From assembly GCF_014333425.1 (NCBI RefSeq), contig NZ_JACRYT010000026.1, positions 1-49,065 on the forward strand: a stretch of 49,065 bases of DNA, given 5' to 3'. Numbering within the stretch: position 1 is the stretch's first letter; each line of letters opens with the position of its first letter. Shown here in pieces: positions 6,950 through 15,431 of the stretch. Origin of the DNA: Zhenpiania hominis. Its GTDB lineage: Bacteria; Bacillota; Clostridia; Peptostreptococcales; Anaerovoracaceae. Position numbers and translations under genes: made by a program. The notes beneath the pieces were generated by a model. That model made no database searches. It saw only the letters and a list, made by a program, of their open reading frames with translations, and was not told the DNA's origin.

Positions 6950-7747
6950 TTAATAATACAGCTCCGACGGTCCTTTATATTCCTGAATGGTGTTGCCGCC
7001 ATCCACCACCAGAGCTTCTCCGGTAATGTAAGAGGCTTCTCTGGAAGCCAGAAAAACAATCGCGTTGGCAACTTCCGAGGCGTCTCCGCCCCGCCGCATA
7101 GGCGTATTCAGACCGCCTGCCGCCTCACTTTCCGTTTGGGAAGCGGTGGCAATCCACCCCGGGAGTACGCTGTTGACAGTAATATTATGCACGCCTACTT
7201 CGATGGCCAGAGAACGGCTCATTCCCAGAATACCGGCTTTCGCCGCGCTGTAGGCGGCTTCTCCGGGATTGCTCACAACCGGACCGGTAACCGAAGATAC
7301 GTTAACAATTCTGCCATACTTATTTTCCACCATGTACGGAAGCGCCTGCTTGGTCACATTGAAGCATAAGGTCAGATTGCGGCTGATGGAAGTATCCCAG
7401 CTTTCGTAGGTGACATTTAAAAAGTCTGTAAAGTCTTCTTCTTCCCCCACCTGGGTCATACCGGCGTTGTTGACCAGCACATGCAGTCCGCCAAAATCGG
7501 CAATGACCTCTTTCATCATCCGGGCGGTCTGCTCTCGGTCCATAAGATTGGCAATATAACCTTTCGCCTCAATTCCCATATCCTCCAGTTCCCGCGCCCG
7601 CTTGAAAATCCGGTCTGTAGTGGCTACCAGGGCGATTTTTCCTCCCAGGCTTCCAAAAATTTTCGCCGCGTTAAACCCGATCCCGGTCTCACTGCCCGCT
7701 CCGGTAATCAGGCACACCTGATCCTTAAAATTTACAAAAGATTTCAT
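6950..7747 (-). CDS. short-chain dehydrogenase/reductase (SDR)
   Basis: A 265-residue classical SDR. It shows the nucleotide site TGAGSETGIGFNAAK near the N-terminus, NNAG, the catalytic Ser in NVSSVTG, YxxxK as YSAAK, and the C-terminal ITGEALVVDGG. Such enzymes oxidise or reduce an alcohol or ketone with NAD(P). It is the second gene of a sigma-54 unit, 12 bp after another SDR, and lies next to the aminotransferase unit. Two SDRs plus an aminotransferase suggest stepwise oxidation and transamination of a hydroxylated amine or amino acid, but a FabG-like role cannot be excluded from sequence alone. Confidence 0.88.
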   Translation of the reverse strand: MKSFVNFKDQVCLITGAGSETGIGFNAAKIFGSLGGKIALVATTDRIFKRARELEDMGIEAKGYIANLMDREQTARMMKEVIADFGGLHVLVNNAGMTQVGEEEDFTDFLNVTYESWDTSISRNLTLCFNVTKQALPYMVENKYGRIVNVSSVTGPVVSNPGEAAYSAAKAGILGMSRSLAIEVGVHNITVNSVLPGWIATASQTESEAAGGLNTPMRRGGDASEVANAIVFLASREASYITGEALVVDGGNTIQEYKGPSELYY

Positions 7748-7759
7748 TCTTTTTCCTCC

Positions 7760-8539
7760 TTACTTTTCCAGGCTCGCCAGAATCGCGTCGATCATCTGGT
7801 TTGCCGGGCCTGCTTTCAGGCCGCCGTCAATATAAATATCTTCACCGGTAATGTACTGGCAGTCATCCGCCGCCAGGAAATGATACAGCGCCGCCGCTTC
7901 TTCAGCTTTGCACATTCTTGCCAGCGGAGTCTGAATCCCCATTACCTGCAGCTCCGTCTCACAACCGTCCGCGTAAGCCATCGGCGTATCGATGGTATTC
8001 GGGCAGATGCAGTTTACCCGAATTTTCCGGGGCGCCAGCTCAATGGCCGCGACCTTGGTAATGCCCACCACAGAGATCTTACTCATAATGTACGGCCCAT
8101 AGCCCGCATAGTCCCCGTTGGCCGAATTGGAAGCGGTGTTGAGAATCACCCCGCCGTCGTTCATATATTTCTGTCCGTATTTAATTCCGAAAACCACGCC
8201 CATAACATTGACATGGAATAACGATTCATAGGTTTTGGAATCGGCGTTTTCCAAGAGTTCCTCCGGACAGATAATGCCCGCATTATTGACTACAATATCC
8301 AGCTTACCATACTGCTCTGCCGCGGATTTCATCAGGTTTTCCATATCCGCCTCGCAGCTGACATCCGTCTTTACAAAATGGCAGCCCAGTTCCCTGGCAA
8401 GCTCCGCTGTTTTTTCATTGATATCCGCCATAGTCACATTCGCGCCCGCTTCTTTAAAACGTTTCGCGGTGGCGTATCCGAGACCGGATCCGGCTCCGGT
8501 TACAACGGCGTTTTTACTTTTCAGTGAAAAAAATTCCAT
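7760..8539 (-). CDS. short-chain dehydrogenase/reductase (SDR)
   Basis: A 259-residue classical SDR with TGAGSGLGYATAKRF, the cofactor-selecting Asp in TMADINEK (favours NAD), NNAG, the catalytic Ser in LNTASNSA and a YxxxK motif read as YIMSK. The C-terminus has ITGEDIYIDGG. It is the first gene of the unit driven by the sigma-54 promoter at 8603-8619. It differs clearly from its downstream SDR neighbour, so the two probably act on different steps or stereoisomers. The substrate is unknown. Confidence 0.88.
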   Translation of the reverse strand: MEFFSLKSKNAVVTGAGSGLGYATAKRFKEAGANVTMADINEKTAELARELGCHFVKTDVSCEADMENLMKSAAEQYGKLDIVVNNAGIICPEELLENADSKTYESLFHVNVMGVVFGIKYGQKYMNDGGVILNTASNSANGDYAGYGPYIMSKISVVGITKVAAIELAPRKIRVNCICPNTIDTPMAYADGCETELQVMGIQTPLARMCKAEEAAALYHFLAADDCQYITGEDIYIDGGLKAGPANQMIDAILASLEK

Positions 8540-8602
8540 TTTTCATTCTCCTTTTTTATCTTGCTTAGAATTTCACTCTGTTTCCACTCACCCTAAGTAA
8601 AA

Positions 8603-8619
8603 TGCAAAATACGTGCCAA
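8603..8619 (-). promoter_or_regulatory. sigma-54 promoter of the two-SDR unit
   Basis: Minus strand: TTGGCAC (8613-8619), 5 bp, TTGCA (8603-8607), a full consensus match. It lies 64 bp upstream of the first SDR start, and paired activator sites lie roughly 70-110 bp upstream. Confidence 0.88.
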
Positions 8620-8679
8620 AGCAAAAAAATGTGAATTCACTGAAAATATCGTGGTTTTTTGGGCCACTCTGCGTTAAAA

Positions 8680-8718
8680 TTGTCATATATGAAAACTTTT
8701 CCTGTCAGATTTGACAAG
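8680..8718. promoter_or_regulatory. paired upstream activator sites between the SDR unit and the activator gene
   Basis: CTGTCAGATTTGACAA at 8702-8717 and TTGTCATATATGAAAA at 8680-8695, centres 22 bp apart, the same layout as at 6881-6919. The stronger site sits just before the ribosome binding site of the activator gene, so the activator may also control its own expression. Confidence 0.72.
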
Positions 8719-8739
8719 TAGAAAGAGGAGGATTTGACT

Positions 8740-10182
8740 ATGACACTTTCCTTAATCCGTGATACCGTCCAGCAGGCGGCGCAGGCGATCACCGCCGCTC
8801 TGGATCTGGAAACCGAAATTGTAGATGAAAGCCTGAAAATCATCGGCGGGACGGGTCGCTACGCGGAAAAAATCGGATCTTACGAAGAAAACGGGGACCT
8901 CGATTCCCCCTTTGTTTACGCAAGCTGTCTGCGAAATGGCAGGGAATACATTACCTTTGAACCAGGTTCGGAAACCTTTTACGCGGCGAAGGAAAAAGAA
9001 ATGGCGGAAATCTGCTGTCCGATCCAAATCGAACAGAAAGCAATCGGCCTTATCGGGCTGATTGCCTTTACCCCGCAGCAGCGCCAGCTGATGATTGAAA
9101 AAACTTCCGAACTGACGACCTTTCTCCGTATCATGGCGGAACTGATTGCCGGAAAGCTTGTCATTTCCCAGAGCAATATCCATTTGCAGAATACGCTGTC
9201 TTCCCTGCTCTCTTCCTCTGACGAAAGCGCTTCTTTCCAAAATATCATCAGTGTAAGCGATGTCATGGAAAAGGTAAAGCAGAGGGCTCTGCAGGTTTCC
9301 CAAAGTGATTCTACGATTCTGATTACAGGAGAAAGCGGGACGGGAAAAGATCTTCTGGCCCGCTGCATCCACGAGGAAAGCCCCCGCTCAGACAAACCAT
9401 TTGTATCGGTTAACTGCGCCGCCATACCGGAAATGCTGCTGGAAAGCGAATTATTCGGCTATGAAAAGGGAGCCTTTACCGGCGCGCAGAAAGGCGGAAA
9501 GCTGGGGAAATTTCAGTTGGCGGATCACGGAACCCTCTTTCTGGATGAAATCGGAGATATGCCCCTGCATCTTCAGGTCAAGCTGCTGACCTGCCTGCAG
9601 AACCATCAGGTGGATCCAGTAGGCGGCGAAACTCCAATTAACGTGGATGTACGTATCATTGCCGCCACGAACAAAAATCTGGAAGAGATGATTGAAAAGA
9701 AGCAGTTCCGTGAAGACTTATATTTCCGTCTGAATGTCATTCCCATCTACCTTCCTCCCCTTCGCCAGCGTCCGGAAGATATTGAACTCCTTCTTACCCA
9801 CGCGATCCGGAAATTCAGCCAGAAGCTGGATAAGCCGGTATCCGCAATTGAGCCGGAAGCCCTCTCCGCGCTGCTCTCCTACCACTGGCCCGGCAATGTT
9901 CGGGAAGTGGAGAATGTCATTGAATACGCGATCAATATGGAAAACTCGTCGTCCATCGGCCTTTCCAGCCTTCCGGACAAAATCCTTTCCCGCACATCCG
10001 CCGCGGCCTCCACAAGAGGCGGACTCCTGAAAGATCAGCTTGCCTGCGCGGAACGGGAAATTATCGCCGAGTGCCTTTCCCGCACCGGACACTCTCTGGA
10101 GGGCAAACGAAAAGCCGCGGAGATTCTGGGAATCAGTGAATCCACTCTCTACCGGCGGCTTCGCGCGCTGGATTTATTATGA
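8740..10182 (+). CDS. sigma-54-dependent transcriptional activator (Fis-type HTH)
   Basis: A 480-residue bacterial enhancer-binding protein. The first 140 residues or so form a sensor region that looks GAF-like. The AAA+ domain follows, with Walker A GESGTGKD (about 197-204), the sigma-54 contact loop GAFTGA (about 244-249) and Walker B FLDEIGD (about 269), and then a Fis-type HTH at the C-terminus (KAAEILGISESTLYRRL). I chose the ATG at 8740 over the TTG at 8734 because AGGAGG is spaced 8 nt from it. There is no receiver domain, so it senses a small molecule directly rather than a phosphorelay. It is divergent from the SDR unit and flanked by its probable binding sites. Confidence 0.93.
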   Translation: MTLSLIRDTVQQAAQAITAALDLETEIVDESLKIIGGTGRYAEKIGSYEENGDLDSPFVYASCLRNGREYITFEPGSETFYAAKEKEMAEICCPIQIEQKAIGLIGLIAFTPQQRQLMIEKTSELTTFLRIMAELIAGKLVISQSNIHLQNTLSSLLSSSDESASFQNIISVSDVMEKVKQRALQVSQSDSTILITGESGTGKDLLARCIHEESPRSDKPFVSVNCAAIPEMLLESELFGYEKGAFTGAQKGGKLGKFQLADHGTLFLDEIGDMPLHLQVKLLTCLQNHQVDPVGGETPINVDVRIIAATNKNLEEMIEKKQFREDLYFRLNVIPIYLPPLRQRPEDIELLLTHAIRKFSQKLDKPVSAIEPEALSALLSYHWPGNVREVENVIEYAINMENSSSIGLSSLPDKILSRTSAAASTRGGLLKDQLACAEREIIAECLSRTGHSLEGKRKAAEILGISESTLYRRLRALDLL

Positions 10183-10188
10183 AATCCG

Positions 10189-10959
10189 TTATAAAAACCG
10201 TTCGATTGAAATAAAAATCCGGTCTTTTCTGGTCCTGGCACCTATTTCCCGGAGAAAAGCCTTTCCCTTTCCCCGCAGAACCAGCTTGTCCCCCTCCTTT
10301 ACCGGGGCGTCCGTCTTTTCCGTCTGGGCGCTGTTGACAAAGACAAGGCCGGATCGGATGGCCTCCGCGGCCTTTGCCCTGGAAAGACTGAAAGCCGATG
10401 AAATCACATTATCCAGCCGCAGGGAAGCAACGGTATCCTTGTGGGTCACACTGCGGACTTCCGGTATCCTCAGCTCGGAAAGAGGCACTTCTTTCAGCTT
10501 CAGCGCCACCCTCCCCGCCTGGCTGTAGTGAAGGAGCAGAAACTCTGCCATCTCTTCCAGCACCAGAATATCTGCGCCGGTTTCATGAATCAGGATGTCC
10601 CCGATCATTTCCCGTTTAATTCCCAATCCGGTGAGAGACCCCAGATAATCCCGATGGGAAAGCCTGGCGCTGCCCGAAAGAGTTTCCGCCCGCACCACCC
10701 GCAGGGGAGCGTCCTCTTCCGAAGCGTAATCCGGCAGGAACAGCGCCATCGTCCGCTCCGCGTCTTCATACCCGCCGAAAAAAACGCACCGCACTTCCGG
10801 CGCGCTCCGCTCAAGCTGTCTGCAGCGCGCTTCCACAAGGGATCGCTGCCGCAGATCGAGAAATCCCGTATTGGTCAGCATATACTGCTGGCTGCACTGG
10901 CGGAATTTATCTTCCGCCGCGGCCAGCAGAATCGAATCTTCTTTTTCTTCGTGTCTCAT
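10189..10959 (-). CDS. ylmH: YlmH-family S4 domain RNA-binding protein
   Basis: A 256-residue YlmH-type protein. The C-terminal S4 RNA-binding domain (about residues 180-240: RLDNVISSAFSLSRAKAAEA, then VFVNS and GDKLVLRGKGK) follows the YlmH N-terminal region with FFGGYEDAERTMALFLPDY. YlmH proteins bind ribosomal complexes and, in Firmicutes, are linked to rescue of stalled ribosomes; the gene is often near division genes but is not here. The gene is convergent with the activator gene and 8 bp downstream of the DUF3048 gene, so it is probably in one transcript with it. Confidence 0.9.
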   Translation of the reverse strand: MRHEEKEDSILLAAAEDKFRQCSQQYMLTNTGFLDLRQRSLVEARCRQLERSAPEVRCVFFGGYEDAERTMALFLPDYASEEDAPLRVVRAETLSGSARLSHRDYLGSLTGLGIKREMIGDILIHETGADILVLEEMAEFLLLHYSQAGRVALKLKEVPLSELRIPEVRSVTHKDTVASLRLDNVISSAFSLSRAKAAEAIRSGLVFVNSAQTEKTDAPVKEGDKLVLRGKGKAFLREIGARTRKDRIFISIERFL

Positions 10960-10967
10960 TGTGTTTC

Positions 10968-11999
10968 CTATTTATAAGATATCTCCGTATTGTCATCCAC
11001 AACCTGAATCCAGGTCGTTCCTACATTCAGTTTGAATTCCTTTCCTTCCTTATCTGTAAAGATGGTAGGGGAATCCAGATCCTCCCGCGACCACTTTCCT
11101 TCCGCCACAGTACCGTTTGTAAAGAGCATCGCGTCGCCCCCGGCGGTCATATTAATTTTGAGACGCCCTTTTTCATCCAGCACCTTGGACTTCACCTTCT
11201 GAACCAGGATGTTTCTCGTCGTAATCTGCTCGCCGGTTTCCTTATCCGTATAGACTTCTCCGCCTACGGAACGTCCGTACAGCCCGGTTTCCTCATCGTA
11301 TTTATAATTATTTTCATTCACCGGATAGTTGATATCGATGTTTACCGCGGTTTTTCCTTCCTGGCTCTGTCCGTCACGGAAGAACTGGAATTCCCGCACC
11401 TCCTGCTCTTCATCCCATCCCTTCTCCCGGATCAGATTCCAGACATCCTTTCCTGTGGTATAGGAATTGTGGGGCGCCGCCCGATCCGAAGATCGGTAGA
11501 ACATGTTTCCATAGGAAAAGGCGCTGATATACGGAATGATATTTTTCTCCAGATAGGCTTTTGCCTGCGGGCTCCATCCATGATGGACAAATACCGCCTT
11601 GTATTCTCTTGCCATATCGATGAAATACGGCCTGGCGCTCCTGGCCGGTCCGATTTTATCGGGAACCTGACTGTAATAAATAGGTTCCAGACGGCTGGAA
11701 CCGCCTTCTACCGGAAACTCATAGACAATATCAGCCTTTGAGATTCCGGACTGAGGCCTTGCCAGACCGGAATCATTGTCTGTGGACAGAATAAAAGGCC
11801 TGGACGGAAGTTCCGTCACAATTTCGCCGGTAAGCGGATTCGTCTTCGGATCTTTGATCTCCGGCCAGTCGCTGTAGCCTCCTCCCAGGAGAGCGAAGGA
11901 CGCGGCTCCGCCCCCGACTACCAGTACCGCCAGCACCACCAGGAGAATCTTCATGCTCCTGTTTTTCTTTTTTCTTCTTACTTTTCTGCCTGAACGCAT
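10968..11999 (-). CDS. DUF3048 domain-containing exported lipoprotein-like protein
   Basis: A 343-residue protein of the DUF3048 (YerB-like) family. A lysine-rich start and one hydrophobic segment (about residues 17-38) act as signal or anchor; there is no lipobox cysteine, so it is probably membrane-anchored rather than lipidated. The domain then begins with NPLTGE and continues through RPFILSTDND, YEFPVEGGSSRLEPIYY and GPARSARPYFID, which are family hallmarks. The function is not established. The ATG at 11999 has an AAGGGAAAA site upstream. Confidence 0.88.
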   Translation of the reverse strand: MRSGRKVRRKKKNRSMKILLVVLAVLVVGGGAASFALLGGGYSDWPEIKDPKTNPLTGEIVTELPSRPFILSTDNDSGLARPQSGISKADIVYEFPVEGGSSRLEPIYYSQVPDKIGPARSARPYFIDMAREYKAVFVHHGWSPQAKAYLEKNIIPYISAFSYGNMFYRSSDRAAPHNSYTTGKDVWNLIREKGWDEEQEVREFQFFRDGQSQEGKTAVNIDINYPVNENNYKYDEETGLYGRSVGGEVYTDKETGEQITTRNILVQKVKSKVLDEKGRLKINMTAGGDAMLFTNGTVAEGKWSREDLDSPTIFTDKEGKEFKLNVGTTWIQVVDDNTEISYK

Positions 12000-12090
12000 G
12001 TTATCTTTTTCCCTTTCCGTTCTTATCTTTTTTTGTTATACTATTATATATTATACCAATAAATCTTTTTTAGGAAAGGATCTTTTAGCT

Positions 12091-12372
12091 ATGAAGTATA
12101 CTTATATTCCGCAGGGCGTCTGCTCCACCAAGGTGGACTTTGAAATTGAGGACGGCGTTGTCAAAAACGTAAGCTTTCTCGGAGGCTGCAACGGAAACCT
12201 GAAAGCCATCTCCGCGCTGGTAGAAGGAATGCCCGTGGATGAAGTGACAAAAAAACTTTCCGGAATCAGCTGCGGCATGAAATCTACCTCCTGCACGGAT
12301 CAGCTCGCTACCGCGCTGAAAAAAGCGGTGGAAAAATCCAGCGAAGGAGCCGGATCGGAATCTCAGCAGTAG
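12091..12372 (+). CDS. TSCPD domain protein (TIGR03905 family)
   Basis: A 93-residue protein with the TIGR03905 pattern: YIPQGVCSTKVDFEIEDGVV, FLGGCNGNLKAISALVEG and a TSCTDQLATAL ending (TSCPD-like). The TSCPD domain also occurs near the C-terminus of adenosylcobalamin-dependent ribonucleotide reductases; the stand-alone protein has no proven role. Three conserved Cys suggest a metal site. Start chosen at the ATG behind AGGAAAGG; the longer open frame upstream is an AT-rich leader. It is followed 20 bp later by the cation exporter gene. Confidence 0.87.
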   Translation: MKYTYIPQGVCSTKVDFEIEDGVVKNVSFLGGCNGNLKAISALVEGMPVDEVTKKLSGISCGMKSTSCTDQLATALKKAVEKSSEGAGSESQQ

Positions 12373-12391
12373 ATTGCCGGAGGTCTACACC

Positions 12392-13597
12392 ATGAACACA
12401 TTTCTTATTAAACTGTGTGTGAAAGATTATCAGAACACGGACGATCCGGCAGTCCGCGAGCGATATGGAAAATTCGCGGGAATCGTTGGAATTCTATCCA
12501 ATCTGATTCTCTGCACCATGAAAATTGTAATCGGACTGATTTCCAGCAGCATTGCTATTGTCGCTGACGGAATCAACAATCTGGCGGACGCGTCCTCTTC
12601 TATCATTACACTGATCGGGTTCAAGCTGGCCGCCGCTCCGGAAGATAAGGATCATCCGTACGGACACGCCCGGATTGAGTATCTCACCGGACTTTTTATT
12701 TCCGTACTGATCATCGTGCTGGGTCTGCAGCTGCTCAAATCTTCCTTTGACAAAGTACTGCACCCGGATCCTCTGTCGTTCAGCTACACAACGGTTATTA
12801 TACTTGCTGTGGCAATTCTCATCAAGGTCTGGCAGGCCTCCTTTAATATTCATATCGGAAAGCGGATTCATTCCGTAGCCCTGATGGCAACCGGTACTGA
12901 CAGCCGCAATGACGTGATTTCCACGGCCGCTGTTCTTCTGAGTATTTTCGTCGGCAAGCTGTTTCACATCCAACTGGACGGGATTATGGGATGTCTGGTA
13001 GCCCTATTCATCATCTGGTCGGGAATTCAGCTGATTCGGGAAACCTCCAGTCCCCTGTTGGGAGAAGCCCCTGATGATGAGCTCGTGTCAGCTATCGAGA
13101 AAGAGGTTCTATCTCAGGAAGGAGTTCTGGGAATTCACGATCTGGTCGTTCATAATTACGGTCCCGGAAAAGTTTTCGCTTCTATTCATGTGGAAGTAGA
13201 CGCGAAGGGAGATCTTCTTGAAAGCCATGACCGGATTGACAACATCGAACGAATGATAAAAAATGATCTGAACATTGAATTCACCGTACACATGGATCCT
13301 GTAGAACTGGATAATCCAATGGTTCAGCAGCTCTACGGCACGATTTCCTCTGCCATCCGTCCTTTTGACGGGGTGGAAAGCATCCATGATCTGCGTATTG
13401 TTCCGGGAAAAACTCATACCAACGTGATCTTCGACGTGGTGCTTGCCCCCGGCTGTGGTCTTTCGGAAGAGGATGTTTATGAAATTATCGAAAAAAAGGT
13501 AAAGGAAGTAGACCCTTCCTATTTTATTGTCATCACCTTTGATCGCGGTTATACCAACCTTCAGATGCCGGACAGAAAGGAGGAAGATGCCCATTGA
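12392..13597 (+). CDS. CDF-family cation efflux transporter with extended C-terminus
   Basis: A 401-residue cation diffusion facilitator that exports divalent metal ions by proton antiport. Six membrane segments lie in the first 210 residues, with metal sites ADGINNLADA and DSRNDV and the histidine-rich DHPYGHARIEY. The usual cytoplasmic dimer domain follows, ending near the DPVE motif. A second dimer-like stretch then extends the protein by about 90 residues, making it longer than the usual near-300-residue CDFs. ATG at 12392 with a GGAGG site. Metal specificity is unclear; iron, manganese or zinc are possible. It overlaps the Rrf2 gene by 4 bases. Confidence 0.92.
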   Translation: MNTFLIKLCVKDYQNTDDPAVRERYGKFAGIVGILSNLILCTMKIVIGLISSSIAIVADGINNLADASSSIITLIGFKLAAAPEDKDHPYGHARIEYLTGLFISVLIIVLGLQLLKSSFDKVLHPDPLSFSYTTVIILAVAILIKVWQASFNIHIGKRIHSVALMATGTDSRNDVISTAAVLLSIFVGKLFHIQLDGIMGCLVALFIIWSGIQLIRETSSPLLGEAPDDELVSAIEKEVLSQEGVLGIHDLVVHNYGPGKVFASIHVEVDAKGDLLESHDRIDNIERMIKNDLNIEFTVHMDPVELDNPMVQQLYGTISSAIRPFDGVESIHDLRIVPGKTHTNVIFDVVLAPGCGLSEEDVYEIIEKKVKEVDPSYFIVITFDRGYTNLQMPDRKEEDAH

Positions 13598-14028
13598 AGA
13601 TTTCTACCCGCGGGCGTTATGCCCTTCGCTTTATGATGGATCTCGCCCTCCACGGCGGAGAACGTTATATACCGCTGCGGGAGATTTCCGCGAGACAGGA
13701 CATTTCTCTGAAATATCTGGAGCAGATCGTCTCCCTTTTTCAGAAAAACGGTTTTCTGAAAAGTACCCGGGGCGCGTCCGGCGGCTATCGGCTCGCAAGA
13801 CCGGCGCGGGACTATACAGCAGGGGATATTCTGCGTATCACCGAAGGCCCTCTGGCTCCGGTAGCCTGTCTGGAAACGGAAGCCAACGACTGCCCCAGAA
13901 AAGATGCCTGCGGAACCCTGTCGTTCTGGACCGGACTTTATCAAGTGATCAACGACTATGTAGACAGTGTGACGTTGGCAGATCTCTGTGAAAGACAAAA
14001 GGAATTCGGACCGGACTTCTGTATTTAA
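13594..14028 (+). CDS. Rrf2-family transcriptional regulator (CymR/IscR type)
   Basis: A 144-residue Rrf2 regulator with the N-terminal winged HTH (MKISTRGRYALRFMMDLA, ISLKYLEQIV, GFLKSTRGASGGYRLA). Three Cys in the C-terminal half (ACLETEANDCPRKDAC) match the spacing region where IscR-like members hold a 2Fe-2S cluster, though CymR-type members act through cysteine synthase instead. It starts with TTG at 13594 overlapping the CDF stop, behind AAAGGAGG. Its position directly before metY-cysK makes control of sulfur assimilation the most likely role, with CysK as a possible partner as in Bacillus CymR. Confidence 0.9.
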   Translation: MKISTRGRYALRFMMDLALHGGERYIPLREISARQDISLKYLEQIVSLFQKNGFLKSTRGASGGYRLARPARDYTAGDILRITEGPLAPVACLETEANDCPRKDACGTLSFWTGLYQVINDYVDSVTLADLCERQKEFGPDFCI

Positions 14029-14042
14029 TTTTTTAAAAAAGG

Positions 14043-14080
14043 AAATTCCTGTTGACACAGCAGGAATTTTATATTATTCT
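14043..14080 (+). promoter_or_regulatory. metY promoter with an overlapping inverted repeat
   Basis: -35 TTGACA (14052-14057), 17-bp spacer, -10 TATTCT (14075-14080). A perfect 9-bp inverted repeat, AAATTCCTG (14043-14051) and CAGGAATTT (14061-14069), wraps the -35 box. It may be the operator of the Rrf2 regulator just upstream; it could also act as a weak terminator for that gene. Confidence 0.62.
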
Positions 14081-14135
14081 TAATTCATACTATTTCTATA
14101 TGAATTATATGTTTTGTTCAAAAGGGGGATATTCT

Positions 14136-15431
14136 ATGAAAAAAGAGACTTACCGATTTGAAACGCTGCAGGTACATGCCGGCCAGGAACAGCCGGATCC
14201 TGCTACCGGCGCGAGAGCGGTTCCCGTTTACCAGACGACCTCCTACGTCTTCCGGGATTCAGCCCAGGCCGCCGCGCGTTTTGCTCTGGAAGAGGAGGGT
14301 AACATCTACGGGCGCCTGACCAATCCTACCCAGGAGGTTTTTGAAAAACGCATTGCCGCCCTGGAAGGCGGGATCGCGGCGGTAGCGACCGCTTCCGGCG
14401 CGGCGGCTCTGACCTGCGTGTTTCAGAACCTCGCCAAGGCAGGAGATCATATTGTCGCTTCCCGCAGCATCTACGGCGGAACATACAATCTTCTGGAACA
14501 TACACTCCGGGAGTTCGGCATTTCCACTACCTTTGTCGATCCGGCCGAAAACGGAGCCGTGGAAGCCGCGATCCGCGATAACACAAAGGCGGTGTTTATT
14601 GAAACCATCGGCAATCCGAGGGCAGTGCTGACAGATATTGAAAAAACCGCGGCTGTCGCCCATAAGTATAAAATTCCTCTGATTGCAGATAATACCTTTG
14701 CCACGCCCTTTCTTCTGAGGCCCTTTGAGCATGGCGCTGATATTGTCGTCCATTCCGCCACAAAATTTATCGGCGGCCACGGTACGGCTCTGGGTGGCGT
14801 GATTATTGACAGCGGCAACTTTGACTGGGAAGATGGAGGGAAATTTCCGCAGCTGACGGAGCCAACCGACTGCTACCACGGGGTAAGCTTTACAAAGGCC
14901 GCCGGAGCGGCTGCTTTTACCGCCCGAATCCGCGCGGTTTTACTGCGGGATACCGGGGCGTCGCTGGCGCCTCTTCACGCGTTTTTATTCCTGCAGGGGT
15001 TGGAAACGCTGTCGCTGCGCCTGGAGCGCCATGTGGAAAACACGCTGAGAATTGTGGATTTCCTGCGAAGCCATCCACTGGTCTCCTCGGTCAGCCATCC
15101 GTCGCTTTCCGATCATCCACAGCACGATTTATACCGGCGATACTTCCCGAAGGGCGGCGCCTCCATCTTTACCTTTGAAATCAAAGGAGGCCGGAAGGAA
15201 GCGCATAAGTTTATCGACAGCCTGCGGATCTTTTCGCTTCTTGCCAATGTAGCGGATGTAAAATCCCTGGTCATTCATCCTGCCAGCACGACTCACGCCC
15301 AGCTCAATGAACAAGAGATGAGGCAGCAGGGAATCACGGAAGCGACCATACGGCTGTCTGTCGGAACAGAGCATATTGACGATCTCATCGCGGATCTGTC
15401 GCAGGCATTTAAGGAGGTTGAAAGATTATGA
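14136..15431 (+). CDS. metY: O-acetylhomoserine sulfhydrylase (O-acetylhomoserine aminocarboxypropyltransferase)
   Basis: A 431-residue PLP enzyme of the Cys/Met metabolism family. It condenses O-acetylhomoserine with sulfide to form homocysteine. The PLP lysine lies in [11 protein letters not shown], and [20 protein letters not shown] at the start, YGRLTNPTQ and the length of about 430 residues (longer than cystathionine synthases) point to the MetY branch. ATG chosen behind AAAGGGGG. It overlaps cysK by 4 bases, so the two sulfide-fixing enzymes are made together, behind an Rrf2 regulator. Confidence 0.9.
   Translation: MKKETYRFETLQVHAGQEQPDPATGARAVPVYQTTSYVFRDSAQAAARFALEEEGNIYGRLTNPTQEVFEKRIAALEGGIAAVATASGAAALTCVFQNLAKAGDHIVASRSIYGGTYNLLEHTLREFGISTTFVDPAENGAVEAAIRDNTKAVFIETIGNPRAVLTDIEKTAAVAHKYKIPLIADNTFATPFLLRPFEHGADIVVHSATKFIGGHGTALGGVIIDSGNFDWEDGGKFPQLTEPTDCYHGVSFTKAAGAAAFTARIRAVLLRDTGASLAPLHAFLFLQGLETLSLRLERHVENTLRIVDFLRSHPLVSSVSHPSLSDHPQHDLYRRYFPKGGASIFTFEIKGGRKEAHKFIDSLRIFSLLANVADVKSLVIHPASTTHAQLNEQEMRQQGITEATIRLSVGTEHIDDLIADLSQAFKEVERL

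Noticed and set aside
7481..8221. 246-residue plus-strand frame across the SDR genes
   Set aside because: Antisense shadow of two SDR genes with intact catalytic motifs.
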